A DNA stretch of 64,000 nt from Desulfatibacillum aliphaticivorans DSM 15576 (GTDB lineage: Bacteria; Desulfobacterota; Desulfobacteria; Desulfobacterales; Desulfatibacillaceae): assembly GCF_000429905.1 (NCBI RefSeq), contig NZ_AUCT01000003.1, positions 186,001 to 250,000 of the forward strand, written 5' to 3'. Positions 36,271-45,990 of this stretch are shown here, in pieces. The notes beneath the pieces were generated by a model. It was not told the origin of the DNA, searched no databases, and saw only the letters and a list, made by a program, of their open reading frames with translations. The stretch's first letter is position 1, and the number at the start of each line of letters is the position of its first letter. Position numbers and translations under genes: made by a program.

Positions 36271-37224
36271 ATGCAGGGCAGGATTTTTTCCATTCAACGG
36301 ATGTCAACCGAAGACGGTCCGGGAATCCGGACCACGGTGTTTTTAAAAGGATGCAGCTTAAGCTGCACATGGTGCCACAACCCGGAGAGCATTTCCGCCC
36401 TGCCCCAGGTGCAGTGGATCGGGTCCCGATGCATCGGGTGCCGGTCCTGCGTGGAGGTTTGCCCTCACAACGCCCTGGAATTGACCAGGGAGGGCATGCA
36501 AATCGACCGGGGCTTGTGCGAAGGGTGCGGCAGGTGCGCGGACGAATGCCCCTCCACGGCCATGGAAATGCTGGGGGAGGACAGAACCCTGGAAGACCTG
36601 GCCGCGGAACTGGAAAAGGACCGGGCCTATTTTGACAGCTCCGGCGGCGGGGTGACCATCTCGGGCGGAGAGCCCGCGCTCCAGGCGGATTTTGCGGCGT
36701 CCCTGCTGCGGATTTGCCAAGAAAAAGGCCTGCACACGGCCCTGGACACCTGCGGCATGGTTAAGTCCGCAGCCCTGGAAAGCATTCTGCCTTTTGCCAA
36801 TATGGTGCTTTTTGACGTCAAATTTGCAGACACGTCTCTACATAAACGGTTTACCGGCGCCCCCAACGAACAGATTCTGGAAAACCTTGCGCTTGTCGCT
36901 GAGTATATGAAACGGCATGAAAATCCACAGGAATTATGGATTCGCACGCCCCTGATACCAGGCGCCACGGCCAATAAAGAGAATATCGTGAATATTGGCA
37001 GGTTTCTTGCTAACAATTTAGGACAGGCCTTTTCCCGCTGGGAGTTGTGCGCATTCAACAATCTTTGCAAGGACAAGTACACGCGTCTCGGCAAAGAATG
37101 GGACTTTGCGGAAATTCCCCTCATGACGCAGGAAGAAGTGAGCGCCCTGGAGTCGGCGGCCAAGGACTCCGGCGTCAATCCGGAAATCGTGTTCGCCACA
37201 GGGGCGACCCGGTCCGGGGAATAA
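36271..37224 (+). CDS. Glycyl radical enzyme activase (radical SAM)
   Basis: 317 residues; the chosen ATG follows GGAGGGGGG. CSLSCTWC (Cys28, Cys32, Cys35) binds the catalytic 4Fe-4S cluster and S-adenosylmethionine. Two ferredoxin-type clusters follow, CIGCRSCVEVC (54-64) and CEGCGRCADEC (83-93), the form seen in activases of anaerobic non-PFL glycyl radical enzymes. ISGGEPAL is the later motif. It must act on the upstream enzyme, abstracting the hydrogen of Gly813. Confidence 0.92.
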   Translation: MQGRIFSIQRMSTEDGPGIRTTVFLKGCSLSCTWCHNPESISALPQVQWIGSRCIGCRSCVEVCPHNALELTREGMQIDRGLCEGCGRCADECPSTAMEMLGEDRTLEDLAAELEKDRAYFDSSGGGVTISGGEPALQADFAASLLRICQEKGLHTALDTCGMVKSAALESILPFANMVLFDVKFADTSLHKRFTGAPNEQILENLALVAEYMKRHENPQELWIRTPLIPGATANKENIVNIGRFLANNLGQAFSRWELCAFNNLCKDKYTRLGKEWDFAEIPLMTQEEVSALESAAKDSGVNPEIVFATGATRSGE

Positions 37225-37264
37225 TTGACGACCAACGGAAAAAGACCAGTTTTTGGGAGAAGAC

Positions 37265-38110
37265 ATGGAATCAAGCGATTTTTTTAATGAAGCGGATATC
37301 GCCGCTTTGGAGCCGGAAACCAAAATCGGATTGTTGGCCACCGTCAACCCGGAAGGCCTGCCTCACGTCACGTTAATCACCTCTTTGCAGGCGGGAGGGC
37401 CGAAAAAGGTCATGTTCGGCCAGTTCGCCCAGGGGTTGAGTAAAATCCACGTCAAATCCAATCCGCGCACGGCCTTTTTGGTCCTGACCCTGGACCGGAA
37501 AATCCGCATGGGCAAGGCGTTGTGGAAGGAATCCAAAACCTCGGGGCCGGAATTCGAGATGTTCAACGAAAAGCCCATGTTCCGTTATAACGCCTATTTC
37601 GGCATTCACACGGTGCATTATCTGGATCTGGTGGAAAAGCAGGGCCCCGTGGGTCTGCCTTTATTGCGTCTGGGAGCGGCCATGGCCGCCACGCGCCTGA
37701 CCGGCAAGTCCGGCGCGGCCTCCAAGGAAAAAGGCGTGCTAAAGCCCTGGGGTAAAAAACTTTTTAACCGCCTGGACGCCATGAAATTCATCTCCTGGGT
37801 GGGCGAGGACGGTTTCCCTGTGATCGTACCCGTCCTGCAATGCACGGCGCCTTCGGACAGCCGGCTTGTATTTTCTCCCTTAGCTTATTCCTCTCAATTG
37901 AAATCCCTGGAAAAAGGCCAAAACGCCGCCGTGTTCGGTTTGACCATGAAAATGGAGGACATTCTGGTGCGCGGCTTCTTCCGGGGTTATTTTCGCAAAA
38001 GGGGGATGACAATCGGCATGATGGATATTAACTGGGTTTACAATTCCATGCCGCCCGTGGCCGGGCAAATATATCCGGAACCGGAATTGAAACCTGTAAC
38101 GGAGTTCTGA
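37265..38110 (+). CDS. FMN-binding split-barrel (pyridoxamine-oxidase-like) protein
   Basis: 281 residues, ATG behind GGGAGAAG. IGLLATVNPEGLPHVT near the N-terminus is the typical split-barrel entry motif, with FGQFAQG after it. These proteins bind flavin or heme, and functions range from oxidases to reductases. It begins 40 bases after the activase and probably belongs to the same operon; a role in processing the glycyl radical enzyme's product or in redox protection is inference. Confidence 0.7.
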   Translation: MESSDFFNEADIAALEPETKIGLLATVNPEGLPHVTLITSLQAGGPKKVMFGQFAQGLSKIHVKSNPRTAFLVLTLDRKIRMGKALWKESKTSGPEFEMFNEKPMFRYNAYFGIHTVHYLDLVEKQGPVGLPLLRLGAAMAATRLTGKSGAASKEKGVLKPWGKKLFNRLDAMKFISWVGEDGFPVIVPVLQCTAPSDSRLVFSPLAYSSQLKSLEKGQNAAVFGLTMKMEDILVRGFFRGYFRKRGMTIGMMDINWVYNSMPPVAGQIYPEPELKPVTEF

Positions 38111-38132
38111 TCGACCGATTCGGAGATCATGA

Positions 38133-40184
38133 ATGAATACGGAAAATGACAATCAGCAGCCCATGAACTTCCTCCAAATGCTGCGTAAAGCCGAAGAGGA
38201 CAAAAAATCCGGGGACATTACTCCGGAATACGCCCACTGGCTCATGGAAACCGAAGGACACCTTCGCGCCTTCATGACCAACGCAAAAAACTTCGCCGTG
38301 TACAGGCTGGTTCGGGACGATAACAGCCCCTACGGCGTGGAAGTGGTTTTTGTCAGTCCGTCCATGAAAGACATCCTGGGAGTGGAAGACCCCACCCAGG
38401 TGCATTTGTGGTTTGAAAAAGCCCATCCGGACGACTTTGAACGCATCATCCGGGCCAATATGGAGGCTTTTCAGACCCTGAAACTGGATGAAACCATCCG
38501 GTACTTTCACGCCCCCACCGAACAATGGCGATGGATCCAGGTTCTGGGGACCGGAAGCCAGGACGCCGAAGGCGAGGCTATGTACGCCAACGGCATTATC
38601 ATCGACGTCACAGAACAGAAAAAAGCGGAGCAAGCCCATAAGGAAAGCGAAGAAAAATACCGGGATCTGGTGGAGAACATCAATGACGTGCTTTTCGCCC
38701 TGGACCGGGAGGGGCTATGCACCTATATGAGCCCTGTCGTGAAAAATGTTTTGGGCGTGGATCCTGACGACCTGGTCGGCAAGTATCTCCATGAGTTCAT
38801 GCCCGAGCATCAAAAAAAGGCGTATTTAGAAAATATGGCCAAGCTGGACGCCGGCAAGAACCTTAGCTCCGAGTATGAAATTATCGGCCCGGACGGACAA
38901 TCCCACTGGATACGCACCTCAAGCCGCCCCACCGAAGTGGACGGCAAGGTGACCGGAATACGAGGAACGTTCCGGGACATCACGGATTACGTCAGGGCGC
39001 AGCAGGATAAAAGGCGCCTGGAGGAACAGCTGGAGCACTCCCAAAAGCTGGAGGCCATCGGCACCCTGGCCGGCGGAATCGCCCATAATCTCAACAATGT
39101 TTTGTATCCCATCGTGGGATATACCGAAATGGCCATAGAAGACATTCCCGAAGACAGCCCAGCCCATGAAAGCCTTCAGGAAGTGCTGTACGCAGCGGAC
39201 AGAGCCAGGGAGCTGGTGTACCAGATTCTGACCTACTCCCGCCGCTCCGAGGAAAAGCTGGAGGCCCTGGACCTGAACCCCATCATGAAGGAGGTCATCA
39301 AGCTCATTTCCGCGGCCGTGCCCTCCACCATCAAGGTGGAGCAAAGCCTGGCCCCGAACATCCCGGCCATCCTGGCGGATGCAGCCCAAATCCACCATGT
39401 GGTCATGAACTTGTGCACCAACGCCTACCACTCCATGCGGGACACGGGAGGAATCCTGGACATCACCCTGGGCTTCGTGGAAATAAAGCAAGACCAGGAT
39501 GCGCCCGTCCCAAACATGCCGCCCGGCGGATATGTCAAAATCAGCGTTTCGGACCAGGGCCAAGGAATAGACGAAGGGATACGGGACAGGATATTCGAGC
39601 CTTACTTCACCACCAAGGGAGTGGGGGAGGGCACCGGCATGGGGCTCGCCCTCACCCTAGCCATCGTCACCAAAGTGAACGGGTTTATCAACGTCACCAG
39701 CATTCCGGGAAGAGGCTCCACCTTTGACCTGTATTTTCCGTCCACGGACAAAGCCCCGGTCATATCCATCCCGGAATTCCACGGGCCGGCCCCCAGAGGC
39801 GGAGAAAGCATCCTCCTGGTGGAGGACGATCAACAGATTCTTCACATGACCCAGCAAATGCTGGAGCGGCAGGGATACCGGGTAGATCCGTACGACAGCG
39901 GCATAGACGGTTTGGAAGCCTTTTACAAAAACCCGAAAAAATACGACCTTGTCATTACGGACATGACCATGCCCCTCATGACGGGAGACCAATTGGCCGT
40001 GGAAATCATGCAAAAAAGCCCGGACACGCCCGTCATTCTGTGCACGGGGTTCTCCGAGCATATTTCCCAGGAGCAGGCCGAGGCTCTGGGCGTGGCCGCC
40101 TTCCTCATGAAGCCCATGGCGCGCAACCGGGTCGCCGGCATCGTCAGACGGGTTCTGGATAAGGCCAAAATGAAAAAGGATTAG
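38133..40184 (+). CDS. Hybrid PAS histidine kinase with receiver domain
   Basis: 683 residues. PAS domains at about 45-165 and 182-300, a dimerisation domain with His318 in GGIAHNLNNVLYP, an ATPase domain with GTGMGLALTL, and a C-terminal receiver with Asp610 in VITDMTMP. No membrane segments, so cytoplasmic. It starts 22 bases after the split-barrel gene and is probably part of that operon, possibly its sensor. Similar in order to the kinase at 55.7 kb. Confidence 0.9.
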   Translation: MNTENDNQQPMNFLQMLRKAEEDKKSGDITPEYAHWLMETEGHLRAFMTNAKNFAVYRLVRDDNSPYGVEVVFVSPSMKDILGVEDPTQVHLWFEKAHPDDFERIIRANMEAFQTLKLDETIRYFHAPTEQWRWIQVLGTGSQDAEGEAMYANGIIIDVTEQKKAEQAHKESEEKYRDLVENINDVLFALDREGLCTYMSPVVKNVLGVDPDDLVGKYLHEFMPEHQKKAYLENMAKLDAGKNLSSEYEIIGPDGQSHWIRTSSRPTEVDGKVTGIRGTFRDITDYVRAQQDKRRLEEQLEHSQKLEAIGTLAGGIAHNLNNVLYPIVGYTEMAIEDIPEDSPAHESLQEVLYAADRARELVYQILTYSRRSEEKLEALDLNPIMKEVIKLISAAVPSTIKVEQSLAPNIPAILADAAQIHHVVMNLCTNAYHSMRDTGGILDITLGFVEIKQDQDAPVPNMPPGGYVKISVSDQGQGIDEGIRDRIFEPYFTTKGVGEGTGMGLALTLAIVTKVNGFINVTSIPGRGSTFDLYFPSTDKAPVISIPEFHGPAPRGGESILLVEDDQQILHMTQQMLERQGYRVDPYDSGIDGLEAFYKNPKKYDLVITDMTMPLMTGDQLAVEIMQKSPDTPVILCTGFSEHISQEQAEALGVAAFLMKPMARNRVAGIVRRVLDKAKMKKD

Positions 40185-40271
40185 GTTTTATAAGGCTTGG
40201 TTGCATTTCTCGCACAATGATGGCATGTTTGCCCATATACGACCAAACGCCATCTAAAAAGGGAAAGCAGC

Positions 40272-40652
40272 ATGCAAATAGAACATACGCCCAATGAAAA
40301 CCAAGCCCCGGACCAGAACGCCCGCCGCTGGGCGGCCCTTTGCCATATAGGAGGCCTGCTCGGTCTGCTGGCTCTTCCATCCATTGCAAACATCCTGGTT
40401 CCCTTAGTGCTTTGGCTGATCAAAAAAGAATCCCATCCCTTTATCGACCAGGAAGGCAAAGAGGCCTTGAACTTCCAGATCTGCACCACCATCTACACCT
40501 GGGTGACCGGCCTGCTCTGTTTTGTGCTGATAGGCTTTGTCATCGCGCCTGTGCTGGCTATCTTCGTGCTGGTGGTCTGCATCATCGCAACGGTGAAAGC
40601 CGCCGACGGCGCGGGCTACACGTATCCTCTGACCATCCGGTTTATCAAGTAA
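40272..40652 (+). CDS. DUF4870-type membrane protein
   Basis: 126 residues, GGGAAAG before the ATG. A short polar N-terminus, then a hydrophobic hairpin ALCHIGGLLGLLALP, the family's loop KESHPFIDQEGKEALNFQ, and further membrane segments. Family function is unknown. The TetR gene follows after 80 bases. Confidence 0.8.
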   Translation: MQIEHTPNENQAPDQNARRWAALCHIGGLLGLLALPSIANILVPLVLWLIKKESHPFIDQEGKEALNFQICTTIYTWVTGLLCFVLIGFVIAPVLAIFVLVVCIIATVKAADGAGYTYPLTIRFIK

Positions 40653-40699
40653 CACATTCCGCCGCAAAAGGCGTTTTCCATGGGCTGGGGAGATTCTTC

Positions 40700-40728
40700 T
40701 TGACAGGAGACGACCGGTCTACTAATAA
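40700..40728 (+). promoter_or_regulatory. TetR promoter with overlapping palindromic operator
   Basis: TTGACA (40700-40705), 17 bases, TAATAA (40723-40728). The perfect palindrome GACCGGTC (40712-40719) sits in the spacer. It resembles the NemR-type site, and the adjacent regulator looks NemR-like, so autorepression is likely. Confidence 0.55.
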
Positions 40729-40735
40729 TAGCCTC

Positions 40736-41329
40736 ATGAAAAACGAAACCAAAGAAAAAATCCTCCAGCACGGCGCCAGACTGGTCTACCAAAAGGGATT
40801 CAACCATACCGGCATCGGCGAAATCCTCAAGGCCGCCAAAGTCCCCAAGGGATCCTTCTACCATTACTTCCCCAGCAAAGAGGATTTCGGCCTGGAACTT
40901 CTGGATTATATGGCCGTCTGGGCCGCGTCCGTGGGCATCGCCGCTTTGTACGACAAGTCATACACGCCTCTGGAACGGCTGAAGAACTTCTTCCAGGCTT
41001 ATGAAGACAACTTTGAGCGCATGAACTACACGGGCGGCTGCCCGGTGGGCAACCTGTGCCTGGAAATGAGCGACCAGAGCGATCCGTTCCGGGAAAAGCT
41101 GGAAAAAATTCTGGAGCAGATGCGCCGGGGAATCGCCAAAGTGTTGGAAGAGGCGGTCAAGGCCCGGGAGGTCCCGGAGGATCTGTCCGTGGAGGCCACA
41201 GCGCACTTTATCATCAGCGCGTGGCAGGGGACCCTGCTTCAGACCAAGGTCATGAAAAACGGCGAATCCATTCAAGTGTTCAAACGCATTGTATTTGAGC
41301 AGCTTCTGCAAAACAGGCAACCGTTGTAA
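40736..41329 (+). CDS. NemR-like TetR-family regulator
   Basis: 197 residues. The helix-turn-helix reads GIGEILKAAKVPKGSFYHYF, as in NemR and related electrophile sensors. GCPVGNLCLEMSD in the middle carries two Cys residues, possible sensing points. It is 34 bases upstream of the molybdopterin enzyme on the same strand and probably regulates it together with itself through the GACCGGTC site. Confidence 0.85.
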   Translation: MKNETKEKILQHGARLVYQKGFNHTGIGEILKAAKVPKGSFYHYFPSKEDFGLELLDYMAVWAASVGIAALYDKSYTPLERLKNFFQAYEDNFERMNYTGGCPVGNLCLEMSDQSDPFREKLEKILEQMRRGIAKVLEEAVKAREVPEDLSVEATAHFIISAWQGTLLQTKVMKNGESIQVFKRIVFEQLLQNRQPL

Positions 41330-41363
41330 AACCTATAACCTCGCATTTTTAAGGAGGGCGATC

Positions 41364-43601
41364 ATGGGGCAATGGCATAAATCGGGATGCGTGCTTTGCG
41401 CGCAAAACTGCGGACTGGAATTGCTGGTGGAAGACGGCAAGATTGTCAAGTCCAGGCCGGACAAGGACAATCCCCGGAGCGAGGGCTACGCCTGCCGCAA
41501 GGGGTTGAACGTGCGTTATCATCAATACCCCAAGGATCGCCTGACCGAGCCCTTGAAAAAGGTTAACGGCAAGTTCGAGCCCGTCGCGTGGGACCAGGCC
41601 ATCAGCGAAATCGCCGAAAAGATGCAGGCCATTCACAAGGAGCACGGTCCCAGGGCTCTGGCCTATATGGGCGGCAGCGCCCAGGGCGGGCACCTGGAAG
41701 CCACCTTCGGCCTGACCTGGCTGCGGAATCTTGGGTCCAGGTACTATTACTCCTCGGCCGGGCAGGAGTTTTCCGACTCGTGGTGGCTGTTCGGGCGCAT
41801 GCTGGGCAAGCAGTACAACGTGGCCGCTCCTGACGAGCACGCCGCCGAGGTTTTGATCGCCTGGGGCTGGAACGGCATGATGAGCCACCAAATGCCCCAG
41901 GCCAGGAAGACCCTGCGCGCCATTTCCAAAGCCCTGGATAAAATGCTCATTGCCGTGGACCCGCGCAAGAGCGAAACCGCGGCCATCGCCAACATGCACG
42001 TGGCGGTTCGTCCCGGCTCGGACGCCTTGCTGTTAAAGGCCATGATCGCCATTATTGTGGAAAAGGGCTGGGAGAAGGCCGAATACATCCAGGCCAACGT
42101 GGAAGGCTGGAACGCGATAAAATCCTGGTTTGAGGGGTTTGACTACAAGTCGGCCATCGCAGCCTGTGAACTGGATTTGGGCCAGATCCTGGAATTCTGC
42201 CGCATCCTGGCGACTAAAAAATGGTGCGTGCACCCGGACCTGGGCTTGTACATGGGCCGCAAAGGCGTATACAGCCTGTATCTGCTCAATGTTCTGGCCG
42301 CCATTTGCGGACGCTTTTGCGTACGCGGCGGAAACGTCATCCCAGGATTCGTGGTTCCCATGGGATTTCATGCCGATGAACGGGACCCCAAGACGTGGCG
42401 CACCATGGCCACGGACATGCCTCCGGTTGCTGCGGGCTCCTTTCCTCCGGCTGTCATGCCTGAGGAGATTCTTTCGGATAATCCCCGGAAACTGCGCGCC
42501 GTGTACGTGAGCGCCGTCAATCCGCTACGCTCCTACCCGGACTCCCAGGCTTATGAAGAGGCTTTCAGCAAGGTGGATTTGCTGGTGGTCAACGATATCG
42601 CCATGACCGAAACAGCCCGGCTGGCGGACTACGTGCTGCCCTGCCGGACCTTTTACGAGTCCTACGACGGCACATTTTTTCCCAACAATTTTCCGGAGGT
42701 GTTTTTTCAGATTCGCAAGCCCATTGTGGAGCCCCCGCCCCTTTGCCGCGAGTCCTCCCAGATCACCACCATGCTGGCCGACAAAATGGGCCTGACTCCT
42801 GAAATTCCCCAGGAGTTGAAAGAAGCCGCCAAAGGAGACCGCCTGACCTTCGGCGCCAAACTCATGGAGTTTGCAGGCGCGAATCCCGACGCCATGAAGG
42901 TCATGCCCCTGGTGCTGGCCAAGACATTGGGCGAGGAATGGGATTCCGCGGCGCTGGCCGCTATTTGGGGATTGTTCATGACCGCGCCCAAGGCGTTCAG
43001 GGAAAACGCCGCCCGGGCCGGATTCGAGCCGGGCCTGGACATGGGAGACCGGATCTTCCAGGCATTGATGGATAATCCTCAGGGCCTTTGGGTGGGAATA
43101 GTGGATCCTGACGAGAATTTGAGCCAGATCAAAACCCCTTCGGGCAAGGTGGAGGTTGTCATCCCTGAACTGGAGGAAGGCGTCAAAGCCCTGGATGCAA
43201 AGTCCGAATCCGTAGACATGGTCATGCCCAAGAGCTTCCCCTTGATTCTCCATGCGGGAAGGCATATGGACTACAACATCAACACCCTCATGCGCAATCC
43301 CGAATGGAACAAAGGCAAACGCGCCTGCACCGTGGCTGTGCATCCCAGCCAGGCGGAGGCGCTGGGCCTGAAGGACGGCCAGCAGGTGGAAGTGTTCACC
43401 GAAGCGGGTTCGGCCCAAGGGGAGTTGCAGACAAGCGACCAGATCCGCGAGGGTACGGTGTTGATCCCCCACGGCTTCGGCCTGCAGTATGGGGATGAAG
43501 TATACGGCCTGAATGTAAATCATTTGACTAAAAACACCCATCGCAGTACCTTGGGCACCCCCATTCACCGGTTTGTGCCGTGCAGGGTGGAAGCAGTCTA
43601 A
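41364..43601 (+). CDS. Molybdopterin-dependent oxidoreductase
   Basis: 745 residues, AAGGAGGG before the ATG. Cys9, Cys12, Cys16 and Cys44 bind an N-terminal 4Fe-4S cluster, as in the DMSO-reductase family. There is no twin-arginine signal, so it should stay in the cytoplasm. The C-terminal cofactor-binding domain contains HAGRHMDYNIN and TSDQIREGTVLIPHGF. Substrate unknown: relatives include formate dehydrogenases and acetylene hydratase. Linked to an FmdE/MoeA-type fusion just downstream. Confidence 0.85.
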   Translation: MGQWHKSGCVLCAQNCGLELLVEDGKIVKSRPDKDNPRSEGYACRKGLNVRYHQYPKDRLTEPLKKVNGKFEPVAWDQAISEIAEKMQAIHKEHGPRALAYMGGSAQGGHLEATFGLTWLRNLGSRYYYSSAGQEFSDSWWLFGRMLGKQYNVAAPDEHAAEVLIAWGWNGMMSHQMPQARKTLRAISKALDKMLIAVDPRKSETAAIANMHVAVRPGSDALLLKAMIAIIVEKGWEKAEYIQANVEGWNAIKSWFEGFDYKSAIAACELDLGQILEFCRILATKKWCVHPDLGLYMGRKGVYSLYLLNVLAAICGRFCVRGGNVIPGFVVPMGFHADERDPKTWRTMATDMPPVAAGSFPPAVMPEEILSDNPRKLRAVYVSAVNPLRSYPDSQAYEEAFSKVDLLVVNDIAMTETARLADYVLPCRTFYESYDGTFFPNNFPEVFFQIRKPIVEPPPLCRESSQITTMLADKMGLTPEIPQELKEAAKGDRLTFGAKLMEFAGANPDAMKVMPLVLAKTLGEEWDSAALAAIWGLFMTAPKAFRENAARAGFEPGLDMGDRIFQALMDNPQGLWVGIVDPDENLSQIKTPSGKVEVVIPELEEGVKALDAKSESVDMVMPKSFPLILHAGRHMDYNINTLMRNPEWNKGKRACTVAVHPSQAEALGLKDGQQVEVFTEAGSAQGELQTSDQIREGTVLIPHGFGLQYGDEVYGLNVNHLTKNTHRSTLGTPIHRFVPCRVEAV

Positions 43602-43730
43602 ACAATCGCCGGCTTGAAAAGCGATTTATACGGGAGAAGGGCAAGCACCTCTCCCGTTCGATTCCCGTCGCGCAGGCCGTGGCATCAACACCAAGCAACT
43701 GGGACTCCCAAAATTTATTCAGGAAGTTTG

Positions 43731-45368
43731 ATGAAGACAATTTGCGGCAACACGTACGAACATTATTTGGATATGGTGAAAAATTTCCACGGCCACCTGG
43801 CGCCGGGAATGCTCATAGGCGGCTTTATGGTGGACGCCGCCGTCAACAACCTCCCTCAAGGGGAATTTTTTGACGCCGTTTGCGAAACCAGGGCGTGCCT
43901 GCCGGACGCCATCCAGCTTTTAACTCCATGCACCATCGGCAACGGCTGGCTTAAGATTCTCAACATGGGTCTCTTCGCGTTGACCATGTTCGAGAAATTC
44001 GACGGCGAAGGGATTCGGGTTTATGTGGACCCGCCCAAACTGGAGCCCTGGCCGGAAATAAAATCCTGGTTTTTCAAATTAAAACCCAAAAAGGAACAAA
44101 ATTTCGAGCTTCTCCTGAAACAGATTTCCGATGCGGGAGCGGATTTCTGCTCCCTGGCGAAAGTCCAAATGAAGCCCGAGTATGTGGACCATAAAAGGCG
44201 CAAAGGCTTTGACATCTGCAGGCAGTGCGGCGAAGCCTATCCCTGGGAGGACGGCAGCCTGTGCCTTTCGTGCCAGGGGCAAAATCCCTACGTGACAGCA
44301 GCCAAGACGCCCGAGCTATCCATATCGCCCGCCCCGGACTTGACGGCCGTCAATGTCGAGGAATCCGAAGGCATGCACGCCCTGCACGATATGACGCGGA
44401 TCATCCCCGGCGAGGAAAAAGGCCCGCTCTACAAAAAAGGCCAACAGCTTAAAGGCGCGGACGTGTGCCGTTTGCAGAAAATGGGGCGCACCCGGGTGTA
44501 TACGGCTGAAAAAAATAATCCCGGCGCCGAGTGGGTGCATGAGGACGAAGCCGCCCTGGCTTTCGCCAAGGCCATGGCAGGCGACGGCGCAGCTTTTACG
44601 GATAACCCCAGGGAAGGCAAGGCGGAAATCATCGCGGACCGGGACGGCCTGTTGACCGTGGACGTCCTGGCCTTGGAGGCATTCAACTCGGTCCTGGGCG
44701 TTGCCTGCGCCGGGCGGCATTCCCACACCGTGGTCAAAAAGGGCGACAAGCTGGCCGGAACCCGCGCCCTGCCCCTGTATCTGCACAGGCAGTATTTCAA
44801 TCAGGCCATGGACGGTCTGGTGCACAGGCCCGTGTATCAGGTGCATCCCATGCGGCAGGCCAAAGTCGGGGTACTGGTCACAGGCACCGAGGTTTTTCAG
44901 GGCCTGGTGCAGGATAAATTCACGCCCATCATTCAAAAAAAGGTGGAGCATTACGGAAGCCAGGTCATTTGCTCGGACATTGTGGCTGACGACAGGGACG
45001 CCATCAGCGCTTGCGCCAAAAAATTCGTGGAGGCGGGCGTGGATCTTTTGGTGACCACGGCCGGACTCTCCGTGGATCCCGACGACGTCACCCGCCTGGG
45101 CCTGACGGACGCCGGCGCCGAAAACCTGCTGTACGGCGCCCCCATCCTCCCGGGAAACATGACCCTTTTGGCCAACATGGGCGAAACCCAGGTCATCGGC
45201 GTGCCGGCCTGCGCCTTGTTCCACGAACGCACCAGCTTCGACCTTTTACTGCCAAGGCTTTTGGCGAACCTGGAAATCACGCGCAAGGACCTCGCCAAAA
45301 TGGGCCACGGCGCTTTTTGTCTTGACTGCAAAACATGCATCTACCCCAGATGCGGTTTCGGCAAATAA
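43731..45368 (+). CDS. FmdE domain fused to a MoeA/MogA-type molybdopterin-binding domain
   Basis: 545 residues from the ATG behind AGGAAG; longer in-frame starts reach into a region without conservation. Residues 1-190 have the FmdE signature NFHGHLAPGM; a zinc ribbon CRQCGEAY/CLSC lies near 165-182. The C-terminal half holds the MPT-binding domain, VGVLVTGTEVFQG then VTTAGLSVDPDD. It ends CKTCIYPRCGFGK, with Cys residues that may bind metal. A dedicated cofactor maturation or insertion protein for the upstream enzyme is the likely role. Confidence 0.8.
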   Translation: MKTICGNTYEHYLDMVKNFHGHLAPGMLIGGFMVDAAVNNLPQGEFFDAVCETRACLPDAIQLLTPCTIGNGWLKILNMGLFALTMFEKFDGEGIRVYVDPPKLEPWPEIKSWFFKLKPKKEQNFELLLKQISDAGADFCSLAKVQMKPEYVDHKRRKGFDICRQCGEAYPWEDGSLCLSCQGQNPYVTAAKTPELSISPAPDLTAVNVEESEGMHALHDMTRIIPGEEKGPLYKKGQQLKGADVCRLQKMGRTRVYTAEKNNPGAEWVHEDEAALAFAKAMAGDGAAFTDNPREGKAEIIADRDGLLTVDVLALEAFNSVLGVACAGRHSHTVVKKGDKLAGTRALPLYLHRQYFNQAMDGLVHRPVYQVHPMRQAKVGVLVTGTEVFQGLVQDKFTPIIQKKVEHYGSQVICSDIVADDRDAISACAKKFVEAGVDLLVTTAGLSVDPDDVTRLGLTDAGAENLLYGAPILPGNMTLLANMGETQVIGVPACALFHERTSFDLLLPRLLANLEITRKDLAKMGHGAFCLDCKTCIYPRCGFGK

Positions 45369-45393
45369 CCCCCATAAAAAGAGGAGACAAGAC

Positions 45394-45921
45394 ATGCCTT
45401 TACTCAAGACCGTCAAACCGGAGGAAGCAACGGGAGTCACCAAGGAAGCCTATTCCATCTTTGAAAACATGGGCGCCCCGGTGGCCCTGCCCATGCAGAT
45501 GATGAGCATCAGCCCATTTTTCGTGGAAGCCCAGGGAAACGGCCTGAAGTATTACATCTCCCATCCCAACCTGAAATTCCCCCTGCTGGCCCACATCCGC
45601 ATGCTGGTGGCCTACAACGAGGGATACGAGTACTGCATCGCATTAAATGAAGGCATGCTCAAAATGCTGGGCGGCCTCTCCCAGGAGGACGTCGACGCGG
45701 TCAAGGCCGATCCCTCCAAGGCCAAACTGGACGACAAGGACAAGGCCATGCTCCTGTACGTGCTCAAAGTGACCCAGGACCCGGCCATGTCCTCGGCCGA
45801 GGACATCGCGGCGCTGAAGGATATGGGCTGGGCCGAACAGGACATCTTCGAAGCGGTCCAGCACGGACTTGGCATGATCACCGCCGGCATGGCCTTTAAA
45901 ATCTTCAAAATGTCGGAATAG
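45394..45921 (+). CDS. AhpD/carboxymuconolactone-decarboxylase-like protein
   Basis: 175 residues, GAGGAG before the ATG. All-helical sequence similar to the AhpD fold, but where family oxidoreductases have a CxxC, only one Cys is seen (YEYCIALNEG), so a thiol peroxidase role is doubtful. Third gene of the molybdoenzyme operon. Stop is TAG, then a terminator. Confidence 0.65.
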   Translation: MPLLKTVKPEEATGVTKEAYSIFENMGAPVALPMQMMSISPFFVEAQGNGLKYYISHPNLKFPLLAHIRMLVAYNEGYEYCIALNEGMLKMLGGLSQEDVDAVKADPSKAKLDDKDKAMLLYVLKVTQDPAMSSAEDIAALKDMGWAEQDIFEAVQHGLGMITAGMAFKIFKMSE

Positions 45922-45948
45922 CCCGCCAATTTATTTTTGATAATCCAA

Positions 45949-45990
45949 AACGCCCTCCCTGGAATCGATTCAGAGAGGGCGTTCCTTTTG
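45949..45990 (+). terminator. Terminator of the molybdoenzyme operon
   Basis: AACGCCCTC pairs with GAGGGCGTT over 9 bp, with a 17-base loop and CCTTTTG after it. Confidence 0.7.

Noticed and set aside
43640..43730. A T-loop-like GTTCGATTCCCG and hairpin CGGGAG/CTCCCG before the FmdE-MoeA gene, considered as a tRNA or molybdenum-cofactor riboswitch
   Set aside because: No cloverleaf can be drawn and the conserved riboswitch core is not recognisable; the hairpin alone is too weak.
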